Source of the DNA: an uncultured Clostridia bacterium
GTDB lineage: Bacteria; Bacillota; Clostridia; TANB77; CAG-508
Length of the DNA stretch: 54,222 nt
Direction: 5' to 3'
Assembly: GCA_944386685.1 (NCBI GenBank)
Contig: CALXCA010000013.1
Location: 1-54,222 of the forward strand
Shown: positions 29,238 to 38,674 of the stretch, one piece after another
How the letters are laid out: every line of letters begins with the position of its first letter
Numbering within the stretch: position 1 is the first letter of the stretch
Notes under the pieces: generated by a model
What the model saw: the letters and a program-made list of their open reading frames with translations, nothing else
The model's database searches: none
Told to the model about the DNA's origin: nothing
Made by a program: the position numbers and the translations under genes

Positions 29238-29672
29238 ATGGATATAAATAAAAAGGTTTTAAATGAAGTCAGCAAAGGTGCTAAAATGGGAATGGATGCA
29301 GTCCAATTCGTATCTGATAAAGTTTGTGATGATAGATTTCAAAAAGTTTTAAATGTAGAGTATGGAAAATATAAAAATATTTTTGAAAGAGTAGATAAAA
29401 TTTATCCAAATTATGATAAAACAGATGACCCAGAAGAAACTAGTACAATGAATAAAATGATGACCTGGTATGGAATTCAAATGAAAACAATGTCAGATAA
29501 AAGTAATTCTAAACTTTCTGAACTATTATTACAAGGAACAAATATGGGAATTATAGAAGGTAGAAGATTACTTAATAATAATCCTAGTATGGATACAGAT
29601 GTTAAACAAATTTTAAATGATTTTGTTGTTATGCAAGAAGATAGTGTCGAAACTTTAAAAAAATATCTATAA
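29238..29672 (+). CDS. Small helical (ferritin-like fold?) protein of unknown function
   Basis: 144 residues from the ATG at 29238, which has AAAGGA 11 nt upstream; the GTG at 29229 is too close to the SD. The sequence is almost all helix: VLNEVSKGAKMGMDAVQFVSDKV, YGKYKNIFERVDKIYPNY, KMMTWYGIQMKTMSDKSNSK, QGTNMGIIEGRRLLNN and a final helix. The spacing suggests a four-helix bundle like DUF2383 or ferritin-like proteins of spore formers, but without a clear metal-ligand pattern. It is one of the few plus-strand genes and is closed by a strong terminator. Function unknown. Confidence 0.65.
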   Translation: MDINKKVLNEVSKGAKMGMDAVQFVSDKVCDDRFQKVLNVEYGKYKNIFERVDKIYPNYDKTDDPEETSTMNKMMTWYGIQMKTMSDKSNSKLSELLLQGTNMGIIEGRRLLNNNPSMDTDVKQILNDFVVMQEDSVETLKKYL

Positions 29673-29690
29673 TTACTAGTAATTATCCCC

Positions 29691-29752
29691 CCGGCACAGC
29701 CGGAAGCTTACAAACAGCAAAAAGGACTCCTGCAATTGTAAGAGTCCTTTTT
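29691..29752. terminator. Bidirectional terminator between the helical protein gene and ftsH
   Basis: AAAAAGGACTC (29719-29729) pairs perfectly with GAGTCCTTTTT (29742-29752), T-run on one strand and A-run on the other, so it can end both convergent genes. A small GC-rich hairpin, CCGGC-ACA-GCCGG (29691-29703), precedes it and stands out in base composition. Confidence 0.85.
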
Positions 29753-29762
29753 GTTGAATTAC

Positions 29763-31682
29763 TTATACATCATCAGATTTTGCTGCATAAGTATCTTGAA
29801 ATGCCCTAAACATTATTTGGTCTAGTTCTTCTCCGTGAACAGTTTCTTTTTCTAGGAGTGTTTTTACAAGCTCTTCTACAAAAGGTTTGTGTTGTTGTAA
29901 AATGCGAGTTGCCTGTTTTTCTGCATTACAAAGAATTTCCTTTGTTCTTTGCATTAAAACAAAGGAGAATTGACTTGAATCAAGATATTCACTATAGTCC
30001 CCATTCATAGAAATTGGTCCAATAGTTTCATCCATTCCATAGAATATTAACATTCTAATAACAATGTCTGTAGCTTTTTTCAAATCATTACTGGCACCTG
30101 TAGAAATATCTTGGAAAAAAATTCTTTCAGCAGCCCTCCCTCCAAGCAAAGATATAACTTCTCCTTGAAGTTCTGTTTTACTAATATAATTTTTATCTTC
30201 AATATTCTCGTACCAAGTATATCCTCCAACTTCTCCTGCTCCAATAATAGAAATTTCTTTAATTGAGTTTTGATTATTCGTAAATAGGCTGACTATAGCA
30301 TGACCAGATTCATGATAGGCAGTAAGTAAACGTTCTTTTTCACTTAATATCTTTCCTGTTTTAGATAGTCCAACAACAATTTTTTTCAAAGCAGAATTAA
30401 TGTCAGATTCAGAAATTTTTTCATGTATATTTCTAACAGCCATAATTGATGCTTCATTTAGCAAATTTTCAAGTTGTGCACCAGAAAAACCAGAAGTATT
30501 ATGTGCAATTTTCTTAAAGTCCACACTATCATCAAATTTCTTGTTTCTAGAATGAATCTTTAAAATCTCTTCTCTGCCTTTTACATCAGGCAAACGAACT
30601 ATAATATGCCTATCAAATCTTCCCGGTCTTAGCAATGCTTTATCTAAGCTATCAGCTCGATTTGTTGCTGCAATTACTATTATCCCTTCTACTGTTGAAG
30701 AATCAAAACCATCCATTTCTATAAGTAGTTGCTCCAATGTTTGATTGTGCTCAACATTGTTAGAATCATCACTTCTTTTTGAGCCTATAGCATCAATTTC
30801 ATCAATAAAAATAATACATGGTGCTAACTCTCTAGCTTGTTCAAATAAGTTTCTGATTCTTTTTGCACCAACTCCTACATACTTTTCTACAAATTCTGAA
30901 CCAGATGCATGTAAAAACGCAACTCCTGCCTCACCTGCTAATGCTTTGGCTAAAAGTGTTTTTCCAGTTCCAGGAGAACCTGAAAGCAATATTCCTTTTG
31001 GAATTTTTGCTCCCATATCTTGATATTTTTTCGGATTTTTTAGAAAGTCCACAACCTCCTCAAGTTCAAATTTTTCCTCATCAAGTCCTGCAACATCACA
31101 AAATTTAACATTGCTTTTAAGATTGTTTTTTGTTTGTTCAATTTTCGCCTGTTGTATATTATCTTCATTAATCTCTGTATTATTTTGTTCGTTTTGTATC
31201 TCATTATTTTTATTAGATTGCTTTTTATTACCTCTTATTGAACAAATAAGATTATATACATCTATAATAAGAAAAAAAGTTGCCACTGTTGCAGATGTAT
31301 ATATTATATCAATCAAAAAGTCAAGCAATGTATATTTAATATTTAAATTGTTGATTTTGATTTTTTGACCATTTTCAATCTCTTCTTGAACAAATTCATG
31401 AAAAATACCTTGATTAAAAATCTTTACTTCATATTCATTTCCTGTTTCATCTTTAAGTATTACCTTTTCAGAATTGTCCGTAAAAAAAGTTATTTCAGTA
31501 ATATCTTCGTTTTGAATCATAGAAATAGCATTACTATATGCCATTTCTTCCGCTTGGAATTTGCTAGAATCTATTCTGTTTTTTATATGAAAAAAAATAC
31601 ACACACAAAAAATTGCAATTAAAATTGTAGAAACACTTAACCGTATAAATATTTTTCTATTGGTTCCGATTTGTTTGAACAT
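29763..31682 (-). CDS. ftsH: ATP-dependent zinc metalloprotease FtsH
   Basis: Membrane-bound AAA+ protease for quality control. Two membrane segments (about 11-32 and 116-137) flank an external domain. The AAA domain has Walker A GSPGTGKT (near 233-240), Walker B FIDEIDAIG and the second region of homology ATNRADSLDKALLRPGRFDRH. The peptidase has HESGH (near 456) and the third zinc ligand region DLKKATDI. Length 639 is typical. It has its own promoter at the end of vanY and a strong terminator. Confidence 0.95.
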   Translation of the reverse strand: MFKQIGTNRKIFIRLSVSTILIAIFCVCIFFHIKNRIDSSKFQAEEMAYSNAISMIQNEDITEITFFTDNSEKVILKDETGNEYEVKIFNQGIFHEFVQEEIENGQKIKINNLNIKYTLLDFLIDIIYTSATVATFFLIIDVYNLICSIRGNKKQSNKNNEIQNEQNNTEINEDNIQQAKIEQTKNNLKSNVKFCDVAGLDEEKFELEEVVDFLKNPKKYQDMGAKIPKGILLSGSPGTGKTLLAKALAGEAGVAFLHASGSEFVEKYVGVGAKRIRNLFEQARELAPCIIFIDEIDAIGSKRSDDSNNVEHNQTLEQLLIEMDGFDSSTVEGIIVIAATNRADSLDKALLRPGRFDRHIIVRLPDVKGREEILKIHSRNKKFDDSVDFKKIAHNTSGFSGAQLENLLNEASIMAVRNIHEKISESDINSALKKIVVGLSKTGKILSEKERLLTAYHESGHAIVSLFTNNQNSIKEISIIGAGEVGGYTWYENIEDKNYISKTELQGEVISLLGGRAAERIFFQDISTGASNDLKKATDIVIRMLIFYGMDETIGPISMNGDYSEYLDSSQFSFVLMQRTKEILCNAEKQATRILQQHKPFVEELVKTLLEKETVHGEELDQIMFRAFQDTYAAKSDDV

Positions 31683-31739
31683 ATAAGTACCTCCATTTAG
31701 TGCATGTTCAATTTATTTTTCAAAGTACGAACTTTATTG

Positions 31740-31768
31740 ATTATACTACATATTTGCCAATTGTTCAA
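31740..31768 (-). promoter_or_regulatory. ftsH promoter inside the 3' end of vanY
   Basis: Minus strand TTGAAC (31763-31768) and TATAAT (31740-31745), exactly 17 nt apart. The -10 box is directly after the vanY stop codon. Confidence 0.7.
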
Positions 31769-32951
31769 TACTTATCAGGGTAAAATGGTGCCGGTTCTCT
31801 AAATATTCTACATATTCTTCTAAACACATATTTAATTCATTCATCTTTTTTGCATGTTCTTCACCGACATATCTCCAATGCCATGATTCATATGCAATTG
31901 TTGTTATATCTTCTTTATCTTTTGGATATCTTAAAATAAATCCATAATTTTCTGCATTTTCTTGTAGCCATTTAAATTCTTTTGTATCTTCAAAGCTATT
32001 ATCTACATAATTAAAATCTACTGCTAGTCCTAAATTATGATCACTACAACCTGGTCTATTAATGTATTCATCTGTTAGTTTAATTGCTTCTTCTTCACTT
32101 TTTCCCTGTTTTAAATATTTTTGAATACTATTATCATATAATTCTTTTTGTCTTTTTACACTTCTATAAGATGATTGTACCCAAATATTTGTGTTTCCAT
32201 CTTCTCTCATATCATTTAACATATCTTTTAAATATTTTATTGCTCTTGCATCAAATTGTCTAGTTGAATCAATATCTGCTAATTCAACTTCAAAGTCTTC
32301 TGGTAATTGATGATTATAATTTGCAAGTCTAATTCTCCAATCAGATGTTGAAGCTGTATTACCAGTATTTTGTCCTGAATTTGTATCACTAGTATTTTCC
32401 GTATCTTTTCGTGAAGTACTTTCAGTATTTTGATTTATTGTATTTCCTGTGCCATGGTTTCCTTCTATGTTGGTACCTTGGGTTTGATTTGTTGAAGATG
32501 TAATATTTTCTGTAATTTCTAAATTCTGACCTAAATTATTTGAACTTACTTCTTCCACTTTTTGTCCTTCATTTTTATTGTTTTTTATTATAATGGAAAT
32601 TATAATAATTAAAGGAATTACAATTACAAAAAACACTTTCTTTTTATTTATTTTTCTAGTTTGATATTTATATCTATTATTTGAATGTTTTGCACGATGT
32701 CTGGTGTTCTTCTTATTTCTAGTTGTTTTAGTTCTATTGTATCTATCATTATAATTAGAATTTTGATTATATCTATATTGTCTATTACTTCCATATTCCA
32801 TTTCAGCAGTATAATATTCACTATTTCTATAGTTATCACTTTTAATGTACCCATTGTTTGCTCTACTGCTTTTATTGTTCTTATGTTTTCTATTTGATGA
32901 AACCTTACGTTTTTTTACATTACTTTTTCTAATATAATTGTATTCTTCCAT
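31746..32951 (-). CDS. VanY-type D-alanyl-D-alanine carboxypeptidase, membrane anchored
   Basis: Trims the terminal D-Ala of peptidoglycan stems outside the cell. The first ~105 residues are very basic and rich in Asn, Tyr and Arg. A membrane anchor (VFFVIVIPLIIIISIII) and a Ser/Thr/Asn/Gly linker follow, then the peptidase M15B domain: QSSYRSVKRQKELYD, zinc motif SDHNLGLAVDF (near 304-314), and WHWRYVG (near 356-362) with the catalytic Glu region before it. The last ~17 residues (ENRHHFTLISIEQLANM) lie beyond the expected domain end and are encoded by a repeat-like insertion. Last gene of the pta-ackA-pfkA-dxs run. Confidence 0.9.
   Translation of the reverse strand: MEEYNYIRKSNVKKRKVSSNRKHKNNKSSRANNGYIKSDNYRNSEYYTAEMEYGSNRQYRYNQNSNYNDRYNRTKTTRNKKNTRHRAKHSNNRYKYQTRKINKKKVFFVIVIPLIIIISIIIKNNKNEGQKVEEVSSNNLGQNLEITENITSSTNQTQGTNIEGNHGTGNTINQNTESTSRKDTENTSDTNSGQNTGNTASTSDWRIRLANYNHQLPEDFEVELADIDSTRQFDARAIKYLKDMLNDMREDGNTNIWVQSSYRSVKRQKELYDNSIQKYLKQGKSEEEAIKLTDEYINRPGCSDHNLGLAVDFNYVDNSFEDTKEFKWLQENAENYGFILRYPKDKEDITTIAYESWHWRYVGEEHAKKMNELNMCLEEYVEYLENRHHFTLISIEQLANM
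31786..31800 (-). repeat. Second REP-like 15-mer inside the vanY tail
   Basis: The minus strand reads AGAGAACCGGCACCA, identical over 15 nt to 44718-44732. It is far more GC-rich than its surroundings and encodes the vanY tail residues Glu-Asn-Arg-His-His. Confidence 0.55.
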
Positions 32952-32959
32952 TTCAACTC

Positions 32960-34900
32960 CTAATTTAAATTAAATTGAGACATAATTTTACTTATTATTG
33001 TATTCTCATCAAGTCCATATATTTCTTCAAGTTCTTCAACTTTTCCATGTTTAATAAATTCATCAGGATATGCAAAACATTCTATTTTAATTCCCTCCAA
33101 TTTATTATCAGAAATTAATTCTTTTACTGTTGTCCCTAATCCATCTATAATTGTTCCATCTTCAATTGTAACTACATTCTTCGTTTTTTGAATACATTCA
33201 ATAATAGTTTGATTATCAAAAGGTTTTAAAAATCTTGCATTTATAACTTCAACATCAATTTTATCTTGTATTTTTTCAGCTATATTCATGGCTCTTGATA
33301 CCATCTTTCCTATTGCAATTATAGAAAGTTTTGGTTTATTTTTTATTTTTTCCATTTGTCCATTTTTCGTTTGATTTTCTATAATTTGATTCTTAAATTT
33401 AAGATTTTCATCTATTCTTTTTAAAATTTCTGCTTTTCCAAGTTTAATCTTGTTATGTTTTTCAAATTTTGTCTTTTTATCTTCTCCGCCTCTTGGATAT
33501 CTTATAACAATTGGTTTGTTTAGTTTTACTGCATATTCTAGCATATCTTCTAATTCTCTAAAATCTTTTGGTGACATAATAACCAAATTTGGAACTAATC
33601 TAAAAAATGCCATATCTAAAGTTCCTTGGTGTGTTTCTCCATCTGCTCCTACTACTCCAGCTCTATCTACACACATTATTACATGTAAATTTTGCATTGC
33701 TACATCATGTATTACTTGGTCATATGCCCTTTGATAAAATGATGAATATATAGGTACTACTGGAATCATCCCTTCTTTAGCCATTCCCGCAGCCATTGTT
33801 ATTGCATGTTGTTCTGCTATTCCTATGTCAAAAAATCTTTTTGGAAATTCTTTTTGAAATGTTCTCAATCCTGTTCCATCTTTCATTGATGCTGTTATAG
33901 CTACAATTTTTTCATTATTTTTTGCAAGTTCAACTAACTTTTTGCCAAATATTTTAGAATAATCATCTTGTTTTTGTTTTTTTGGCTCTCCAGTTTCAAT
34001 ATTAAATGGAGATGTTGCATGAAATCTGTCTGGATTTTTTTCTGCAATAGTATATCCTTTACCTTTTTTAGTTAATACATGTATAATTTTAGGTCCTTCA
34101 ATCTGATTACTTAATCTTAAAATACTTTCTAATTTTTCTATATTATGTCCATCAACAGGACCTAAATATGTAAAACCTATATCTTCAAAGAACATTCCAT
34201 GTACAAGTAATTGCTTAAATGCTCTTTTAACTCTTTGAATAATTCTTACCATTTTTGTTCCAATAACTGGAATAGAATTTAATCTATTTTTTATTAACTT
34301 ATTTGTTCTTGTATATAACTTTTTTGTTCTTAATTTATCTAAAAATTGATTCATACCACCAATATTTTTAGAAATACTCATTTCATTGTCATTTAGTATT
34401 ACTGTTATATTTGTTTTACTAAAACCTGCATCGTTTAATGCTTCTAATGCCATTCCTCCTGTTAAGGCTCCATCTCCTATTACAGCAATGCATGCATTAT
34501 TTTTTCCCTGCAAATCTCTTGCTCTAGCCATTCCTAATGCAGCTGAAACAGATGTACTACTATGACCTGTATTAAAACAATCTGTTTCAGATTCTTTTGT
34601 TTTAGGAAATCCAGCTATACCATTTAATTTTCTAATATTTTTTAATTCTTCTCTTCTTCCTGTAAGAATTTTATGCACATAAGTTTGATGTCCTACATCC
34701 CATACAATTTTGTCTTCTGGTACATTAAATACAGAATGTAGTGCAATTGTTAGTTCTACAACTCCTAAGTTTGATGATAAATGTCCTCCATTTTCAGAAA
34801 CTATTTCTAATATATAATTTCTAATTTCTTGTGCTAATTCTTCTTTTTGCTTTAGTGTTAGATTTTTTAAATCATTTGGTGAATTTATTTGCTCTAACAT
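32960..34900 (-). CDS. dxs: 1-Deoxy-D-xylulose-5-phosphate synthase
   Basis: First step of the MEP isoprenoid pathway, thiamine-diphosphate dependent. Motifs: HLSSNLGVVELTIAL, VWDVGHQTYVHKILTGR, FNTGHSSTSVSAALG, TPP-binding GDGALTGGMALEALND with NDNEMSISKN, and the transketolase region DIGIAEQHAITMAAGMA and DRAGVVGADGETHQG. The length (646) is slightly longer than usual because of a Lys/Asn-rich insert near residue 500-520. It lies 21 nt after pfkA. Confidence 0.97.
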   Translation of the reverse strand: MLEQINSPNDLKNLTLKQKEELAQEIRNYILEIVSENGGHLSSNLGVVELTIALHSVFNVPEDKIVWDVGHQTYVHKILTGRREELKNIRKLNGIAGFPKTKESETDCFNTGHSSTSVSAALGMARARDLQGKNNACIAVIGDGALTGGMALEALNDAGFSKTNITVILNDNEMSISKNIGGMNQFLDKLRTKKLYTRTNKLIKNRLNSIPVIGTKMVRIIQRVKRAFKQLLVHGMFFEDIGFTYLGPVDGHNIEKLESILRLSNQIEGPKIIHVLTKKGKGYTIAEKNPDRFHATSPFNIETGEPKKQKQDDYSKIFGKKLVELAKNNEKIVAITASMKDGTGLRTFQKEFPKRFFDIGIAEQHAITMAAGMAKEGMIPVVPIYSSFYQRAYDQVIHDVAMQNLHVIMCVDRAGVVGADGETHQGTLDMAFFRLVPNLVIMSPKDFRELEDMLEYAVKLNKPIVIRYPRGGEDKKTKFEKHNKIKLGKAEILKRIDENLKFKNQIIENQTKNGQMEKIKNKPKLSIIAIGKMVSRAMNIAEKIQDKIDVEVINARFLKPFDNQTIIECIQKTKNVVTIEDGTIIDGLGTTVKELISDNKLEGIKIECFAYPDEFIKHGKVEELEEIYGLDENTIISKIMSQFNLN

Positions 34901-34921
34901 ATTTTTTCCTCTTATATAAAA

Positions 34922-36064
34922 TTAATCTCCTAGGCATATTCCAATATCTCTTGCTGTTTTTACTAAATCATGATCCATATTTACTTTTCTAATATTGCTT
35001 TCTGCAGTATTTCCAGAAACTGCACCTATTGTTTTGTTATTTCCAACAACATCTTCTAATGATACATAATTTAGTCTGCCATCTTTTATTACAGTTAAAA
35101 CTCCAAATTTTCCTTCTAATGCTAATTCCATAGCTTTAGCTCCATACTTTGTTGATAAAACTCTATCAAAAGCTGTTGGTGTTCCACCTCTTTGCATATA
35201 TCCTAATGTTGTATTTCTAGCTTCTAAACCTGTTAATTCTTCAAGTTGTTTTGCAACAATTTGCCCTATTCCACCAAGTTTTGTGTTGTCAACACCTGCT
35301 CCATTATTTCTTGTATTAGCAACTGTAATTGTTCCTCCTTTTGGTAATGCTCCTTCGGCAACAACAACTATACTAAATCTTTTTCCTTTTGCTTTTCTAC
35401 TGTTTATTTTTTCAACAGCTTTATTAATATCATATGGTATTTCTGGTATTAAAGCTATATCTGCACCCCCAGCAATTGCTGACTCTAGTGCAATCCATCC
35501 TGCATATCTTCCCATAACTTCTAATACCATTATTCTATGATGTGTTTCTCCTGTTGTATGAAGTCTATCTAGTGCTTCTGTTGCAACAGATACTGCTGTA
35601 TTATATCCAAATGTAATTTCTGTACATGCAACATCATTATCTATTGTTTTTGGAACACCTATTACATTTATTCCTTTTAGTGAAAAGTCTCTTGCTGATT
35701 TTTGTGTTCCATCTCCTCCTAGTGTAAACAAACAGTCAAATCCATCTTTTTTTATATTTTCTACACATACATCTGACAAATCTTTATATACAACTTCTCC
35801 GTTTTCTATAGTTTTGTAATTAAATACATTTGCATTTGTTGATGAACCTATAATTGAACCTCCTTTTGGAAGTATTCCTGATGCGTGTTCATCATTTGCT
35901 GTACTTAATTTTTCATATTCATTTTTTAATAAACCATTATATCCATCAATAAATCCATAACATTCTACTCCGTTATTTTCAGCAGTTTTTACAATTGCTC
36001 TAATTACTGCATTAAATCCAGATACATCTCCACCATTTGCTAATATTGCTACTTTTTTTATCAT
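34922..36064 (-). CDS. pfkA: 6-Phosphofructokinase (group III, mixed-type signature)
   Basis: Phosphorylates fructose-6-phosphate. The phosphate loop GGDGTQKSA has Gly where PPi-dependent enzymes have Asp, pointing to ATP use. PKTIDNDV has Lys where classical ATP enzymes have Gly. The Gly/Lys pair is known from ATP-using group III enzymes, so ATP is the better guess, but PPi use cannot be excluded by eye. MGRYAGWIALESA is the sugar-binding motif. At 380 residues it is longer than B. subtilis PfkA. It follows an ackA copy by 19 nt. Confidence 0.92.
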   Translation of the reverse strand: MIKKVAILANGGDVSGFNAVIRAIVKTAENNGVECYGFIDGYNGLLKNEYEKLSTANDEHASGILPKGGSIIGSSTNANVFNYKTIENGEVVYKDLSDVCVENIKKDGFDCLFTLGGDGTQKSARDFSLKGINVIGVPKTIDNDVACTEITFGYNTAVSVATEALDRLHTTGETHHRIMVLEVMGRYAGWIALESAIAGGADIALIPEIPYDINKAVEKINSRKAKGKRFSIVVVAEGALPKGGTITVANTRNNGAGVDNTKLGGIGQIVAKQLEELTGLEARNTTLGYMQRGGTPTAFDRVLSTKYGAKAMELALEGKFGVLTVIKDGRLNYVSLEDVVGNNKTIGAVSGNTAESNIRKVNMDHDLVKTARDIGICLGD

Positions 36065-36083
36065 TCGAAAATCCTCCTTATTT

Positions 36084-37274
36084 TTATTTTACTAATCTCT
36101 CTGTTTCTTTTGCTATCATTAGTTCTTCATTTGTTGGCACAACATATACCTTGATTTTTGAATCTTTAGAAGAAATTTCTTTTTCTTCTCCTCTTATATT
36201 ATTAGCTTCTACATCAAGTTTTACTCCTAAAAATTCAAGTTTTTCACAAATTCCTTTTCTAATATTTATTTGATTTTCTCCAACTCCACCAGTAAATACT
36301 ATATAATCAATTCCATTCATTGCAACTCCATATTTTGCAATATAAGAAGCTATTTCATATTTAAATTTTTCCATTGCAATTTCTGCTCTTTCATTATCTC
36401 CATAAGATGCTGCTTCAATTTCTCTAAAATCTGGAGCTAATCCAGAAATACCTTGTACTCCAGATTTTTTGTTTAATATATTTTCAACTTCTTCTGCATT
36501 TAAATTTTCTTTTTTCATTATAAATGTAACTACAGATGGATCTAAATCTCCCGAACGTGTAACCATTGGAATTCCAGCAAGTGGTGTTAGTCCCATACTT
36601 GTATCAACAGATTTACCACCTTGTACTGCACATATACTTGAACCTTGTCCTAAATGGCATGTTACAATTTTTAATTCTTCTATATCTTTACCAACAATTT
36701 TTGCTAATCTTTGTGATACATACATGTGTGATGTTCCATGAAATCCATATTTTCTAATTCCATATTTTTTATAATATTCATATGGTATTGGATAAATATA
36801 TCTTTCTTTTGGTATTGATTGATGAAATGCTGTATCAAATACCCCAACCATTGGCTTTCCTGGCATAACTTTTTTACATGCTTCTATTCCAATTATTCCT
36901 GCTGGGTTATGTAATGGAGCTAAATCTATACATTCTTTTAAAACATCCACAACTTCATCTGTAATAACTACAGATTTATTAATTTTTTCTCCTCCATGAA
37001 CTAATCTATGCCCAATTGCTGAAATTTCATCTAAATTATCTATAACTTTATATTCTGGATGAATTAATTGTTTTAATGTAAAATCTATTGCTTCTTCATG
37101 TGTTTTTGCAGGATGTTTTATTTCTATTTTCTTTCCATTTACTTTATGTGTTATAAATGCTTCATCTTCTCCAATTCTTTCATATTTTCCAGAAGCTAAA
37201 ACTTCTTCATTTTCCATATTAATTAATTGATATTTAAGTGATGAACTACCACAATTTAATACTAATATTTTCAT
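36084..37274 (-). CDS. ackA: Acetate kinase, copy 1
   Basis: Makes ATP from acetyl phosphate. ASKHA-fold motifs: LVLNCGSSSLKYQLI at the N-terminus, GHRLVHGGEK, FDTAFHQSIP, TCHLGQGSSICAVQGGKSVDT and TRSGDLDPSVV. The GIPMVTRSGDLDPS stretch has Val where copy 2 has Gly. Length 396 is normal. It lies 61 nt after the second copy and ahead of pfkA, which links acetate formation and glycolysis in one run. Confidence 0.95.
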   Translation of the reverse strand: MKILVLNCGSSSLKYQLINMENEEVLASGKYERIGEDEAFITHKVNGKKIEIKHPAKTHEEAIDFTLKQLIHPEYKVIDNLDEISAIGHRLVHGGEKINKSVVITDEVVDVLKECIDLAPLHNPAGIIGIEACKKVMPGKPMVGVFDTAFHQSIPKERYIYPIPYEYYKKYGIRKYGFHGTSHMYVSQRLAKIVGKDIEELKIVTCHLGQGSSICAVQGGKSVDTSMGLTPLAGIPMVTRSGDLDPSVVTFIMKKENLNAEEVENILNKKSGVQGISGLAPDFREIEAASYGDNERAEIAMEKFKYEIASYIAKYGVAMNGIDYIVFTGGVGENQINIRKGICEKLEFLGVKLDVEANNIRGEEKEISSKDSKIKVYVVPTNEELMIAKETERLVK

Positions 37275-37335
37275 TTTTTATTCCTTTCAAACATAAATAA
37301 TTTGTTTATTTTTAATAACATAATATACATTTTTT

Positions 37336-38535
37336 CTAAAAATTTGTTTTTAAGATTGCTTCTGTTTCTCTAGCAATCATCAATTCCTCATTTGTTGGAA
37401 TAACAAAAACTCTTACTTTAGATTGTTCTGATGATATTTCTGCTTCTTCACCTTTTATTAGATTTAATTTTCCAGAAATATCTACACCTAAAATGCTAAG
37501 TTGCTTACAAATCTCACTTCTAGAATATGGAGACTTTTCTCCAACTCCAGCTGTAAATACTAGAGCATCTATTCCTCCCATTGCAACAGCACATTTTGCA
37601 ATATAACCTGCAATTGAATAATGATAATTATCTAAAGCAAGTTTTGCATGTTTACCTCCTGCTAATGCTTCTGCCTCAATGTCTCTAAAGTCTACAGATA
37701 CCATGGATACACCATAAACACCTGATTCTTTATTTAAAAGATTTTCTGTTTCTTCTGCATCAAGGCTTTCTTTTTTCATTAAAAAAGTTACAACTGATGG
37801 ATCTAAGTCTCCTGAGCGTGTGCCCATAGGAATTCCACCAAGAGGTGTTAATCCCATACTTGTTTCAACAGACTTTCCATCTTTTATTGCACATATGCTT
37901 GCACCTTGCCCTAAATGACATGTTACTATTTTTAATTCTTTTATATCTTTTCCAATTAATTCTGCAACTCTATATGCCACAAATTTGTGTGATGTTCCAT
38001 GAAATCCATATTTTCTAATATGATATTTTTCATAATATTCATATGGAATTGGATAAATGTATTTTTCTCTTGAGATTGTTTGATGAAATGATGTATCAAA
38101 TACTGCAACCATTGGTTTATTAGGAAGTATTTTTCTGCATGCTTCTATTCCTAAAATTGAAGCAGGATTATGTAATGGTGCTAAACTTGCATTTTCCTTT
38201 ATTCCTTGTATAACTTCATCTGTTATAAAAACTGCATCTTTAAATTTTTCTCCTCCATGAACAACCCTATGACCAACTGCATCTAGCTCATTTAAATCTT
38301 TAAATATTCCATAATGTTCATTTGTTAATCTTTTTATAACAAATTGAATAGCTGTTTCATGATTTTGAGCAGGATGTTCAAATTTATGTTTTTCTCCATG
38401 AACTTTGTGTGTTAAAAAAGCTCCTTGTTGTCCAATTCTTTCGTAATATCCTTTTACAAGCATTTCTCCTGTTTTTGTATCAATTACTTGATATTTTAAT
38501 GATGAACTGCCTGAATTTAAAACTAAAACTTTCAT
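37336..38535 (-). CDS. ackA: Acetate kinase, copy 2
   Basis: Paralogue of the adjacent gene. LVLNSGSSSLKYQVID, GHRVVHGGEKF, FDTSFHQTIS, TCHLGQGASICAIKDGKSVET and GTRSGDLDPSVV are all present, so both copies look active. It retains the more common GTRSGD. Copy 2 is nearer to pta (139 nt downstream of its stop) and is the likelier partner of Pta. The pair could be a tandem duplication with divergence, possibly toward another acyl kinase activity. Confidence 0.95.
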   Translation of the reverse strand: MKVLVLNSGSSSLKYQVIDTKTGEMLVKGYYERIGQQGAFLTHKVHGEKHKFEHPAQNHETAIQFVIKRLTNEHYGIFKDLNELDAVGHRVVHGGEKFKDAVFITDEVIQGIKENASLAPLHNPASILGIEACRKILPNKPMVAVFDTSFHQTISREKYIYPIPYEYYEKYHIRKYGFHGTSHKFVAYRVAELIGKDIKELKIVTCHLGQGASICAIKDGKSVETSMGLTPLGGIPMGTRSGDLDPSVVTFLMKKESLDAEETENLLNKESGVYGVSMVSVDFRDIEAEALAGGKHAKLALDNYHYSIAGYIAKCAVAMGGIDALVFTAGVGEKSPYSRSEICKQLSILGVDISGKLNLIKGEEAEISSEQSKVRVFVIPTNEELMIARETEAILKTNF

Positions 38536-38674
38536 ATTTAAATTTATTCCTTCCTGAACAATATTTTTTGCTAATTAAAATATTGTTGTATCAAGTATTA
38601 TTATAAGTAAATATTTTTATTGATTTATAAACTGTATAACAACACTCTATTTTAATTATATAAAAATAACTTGT

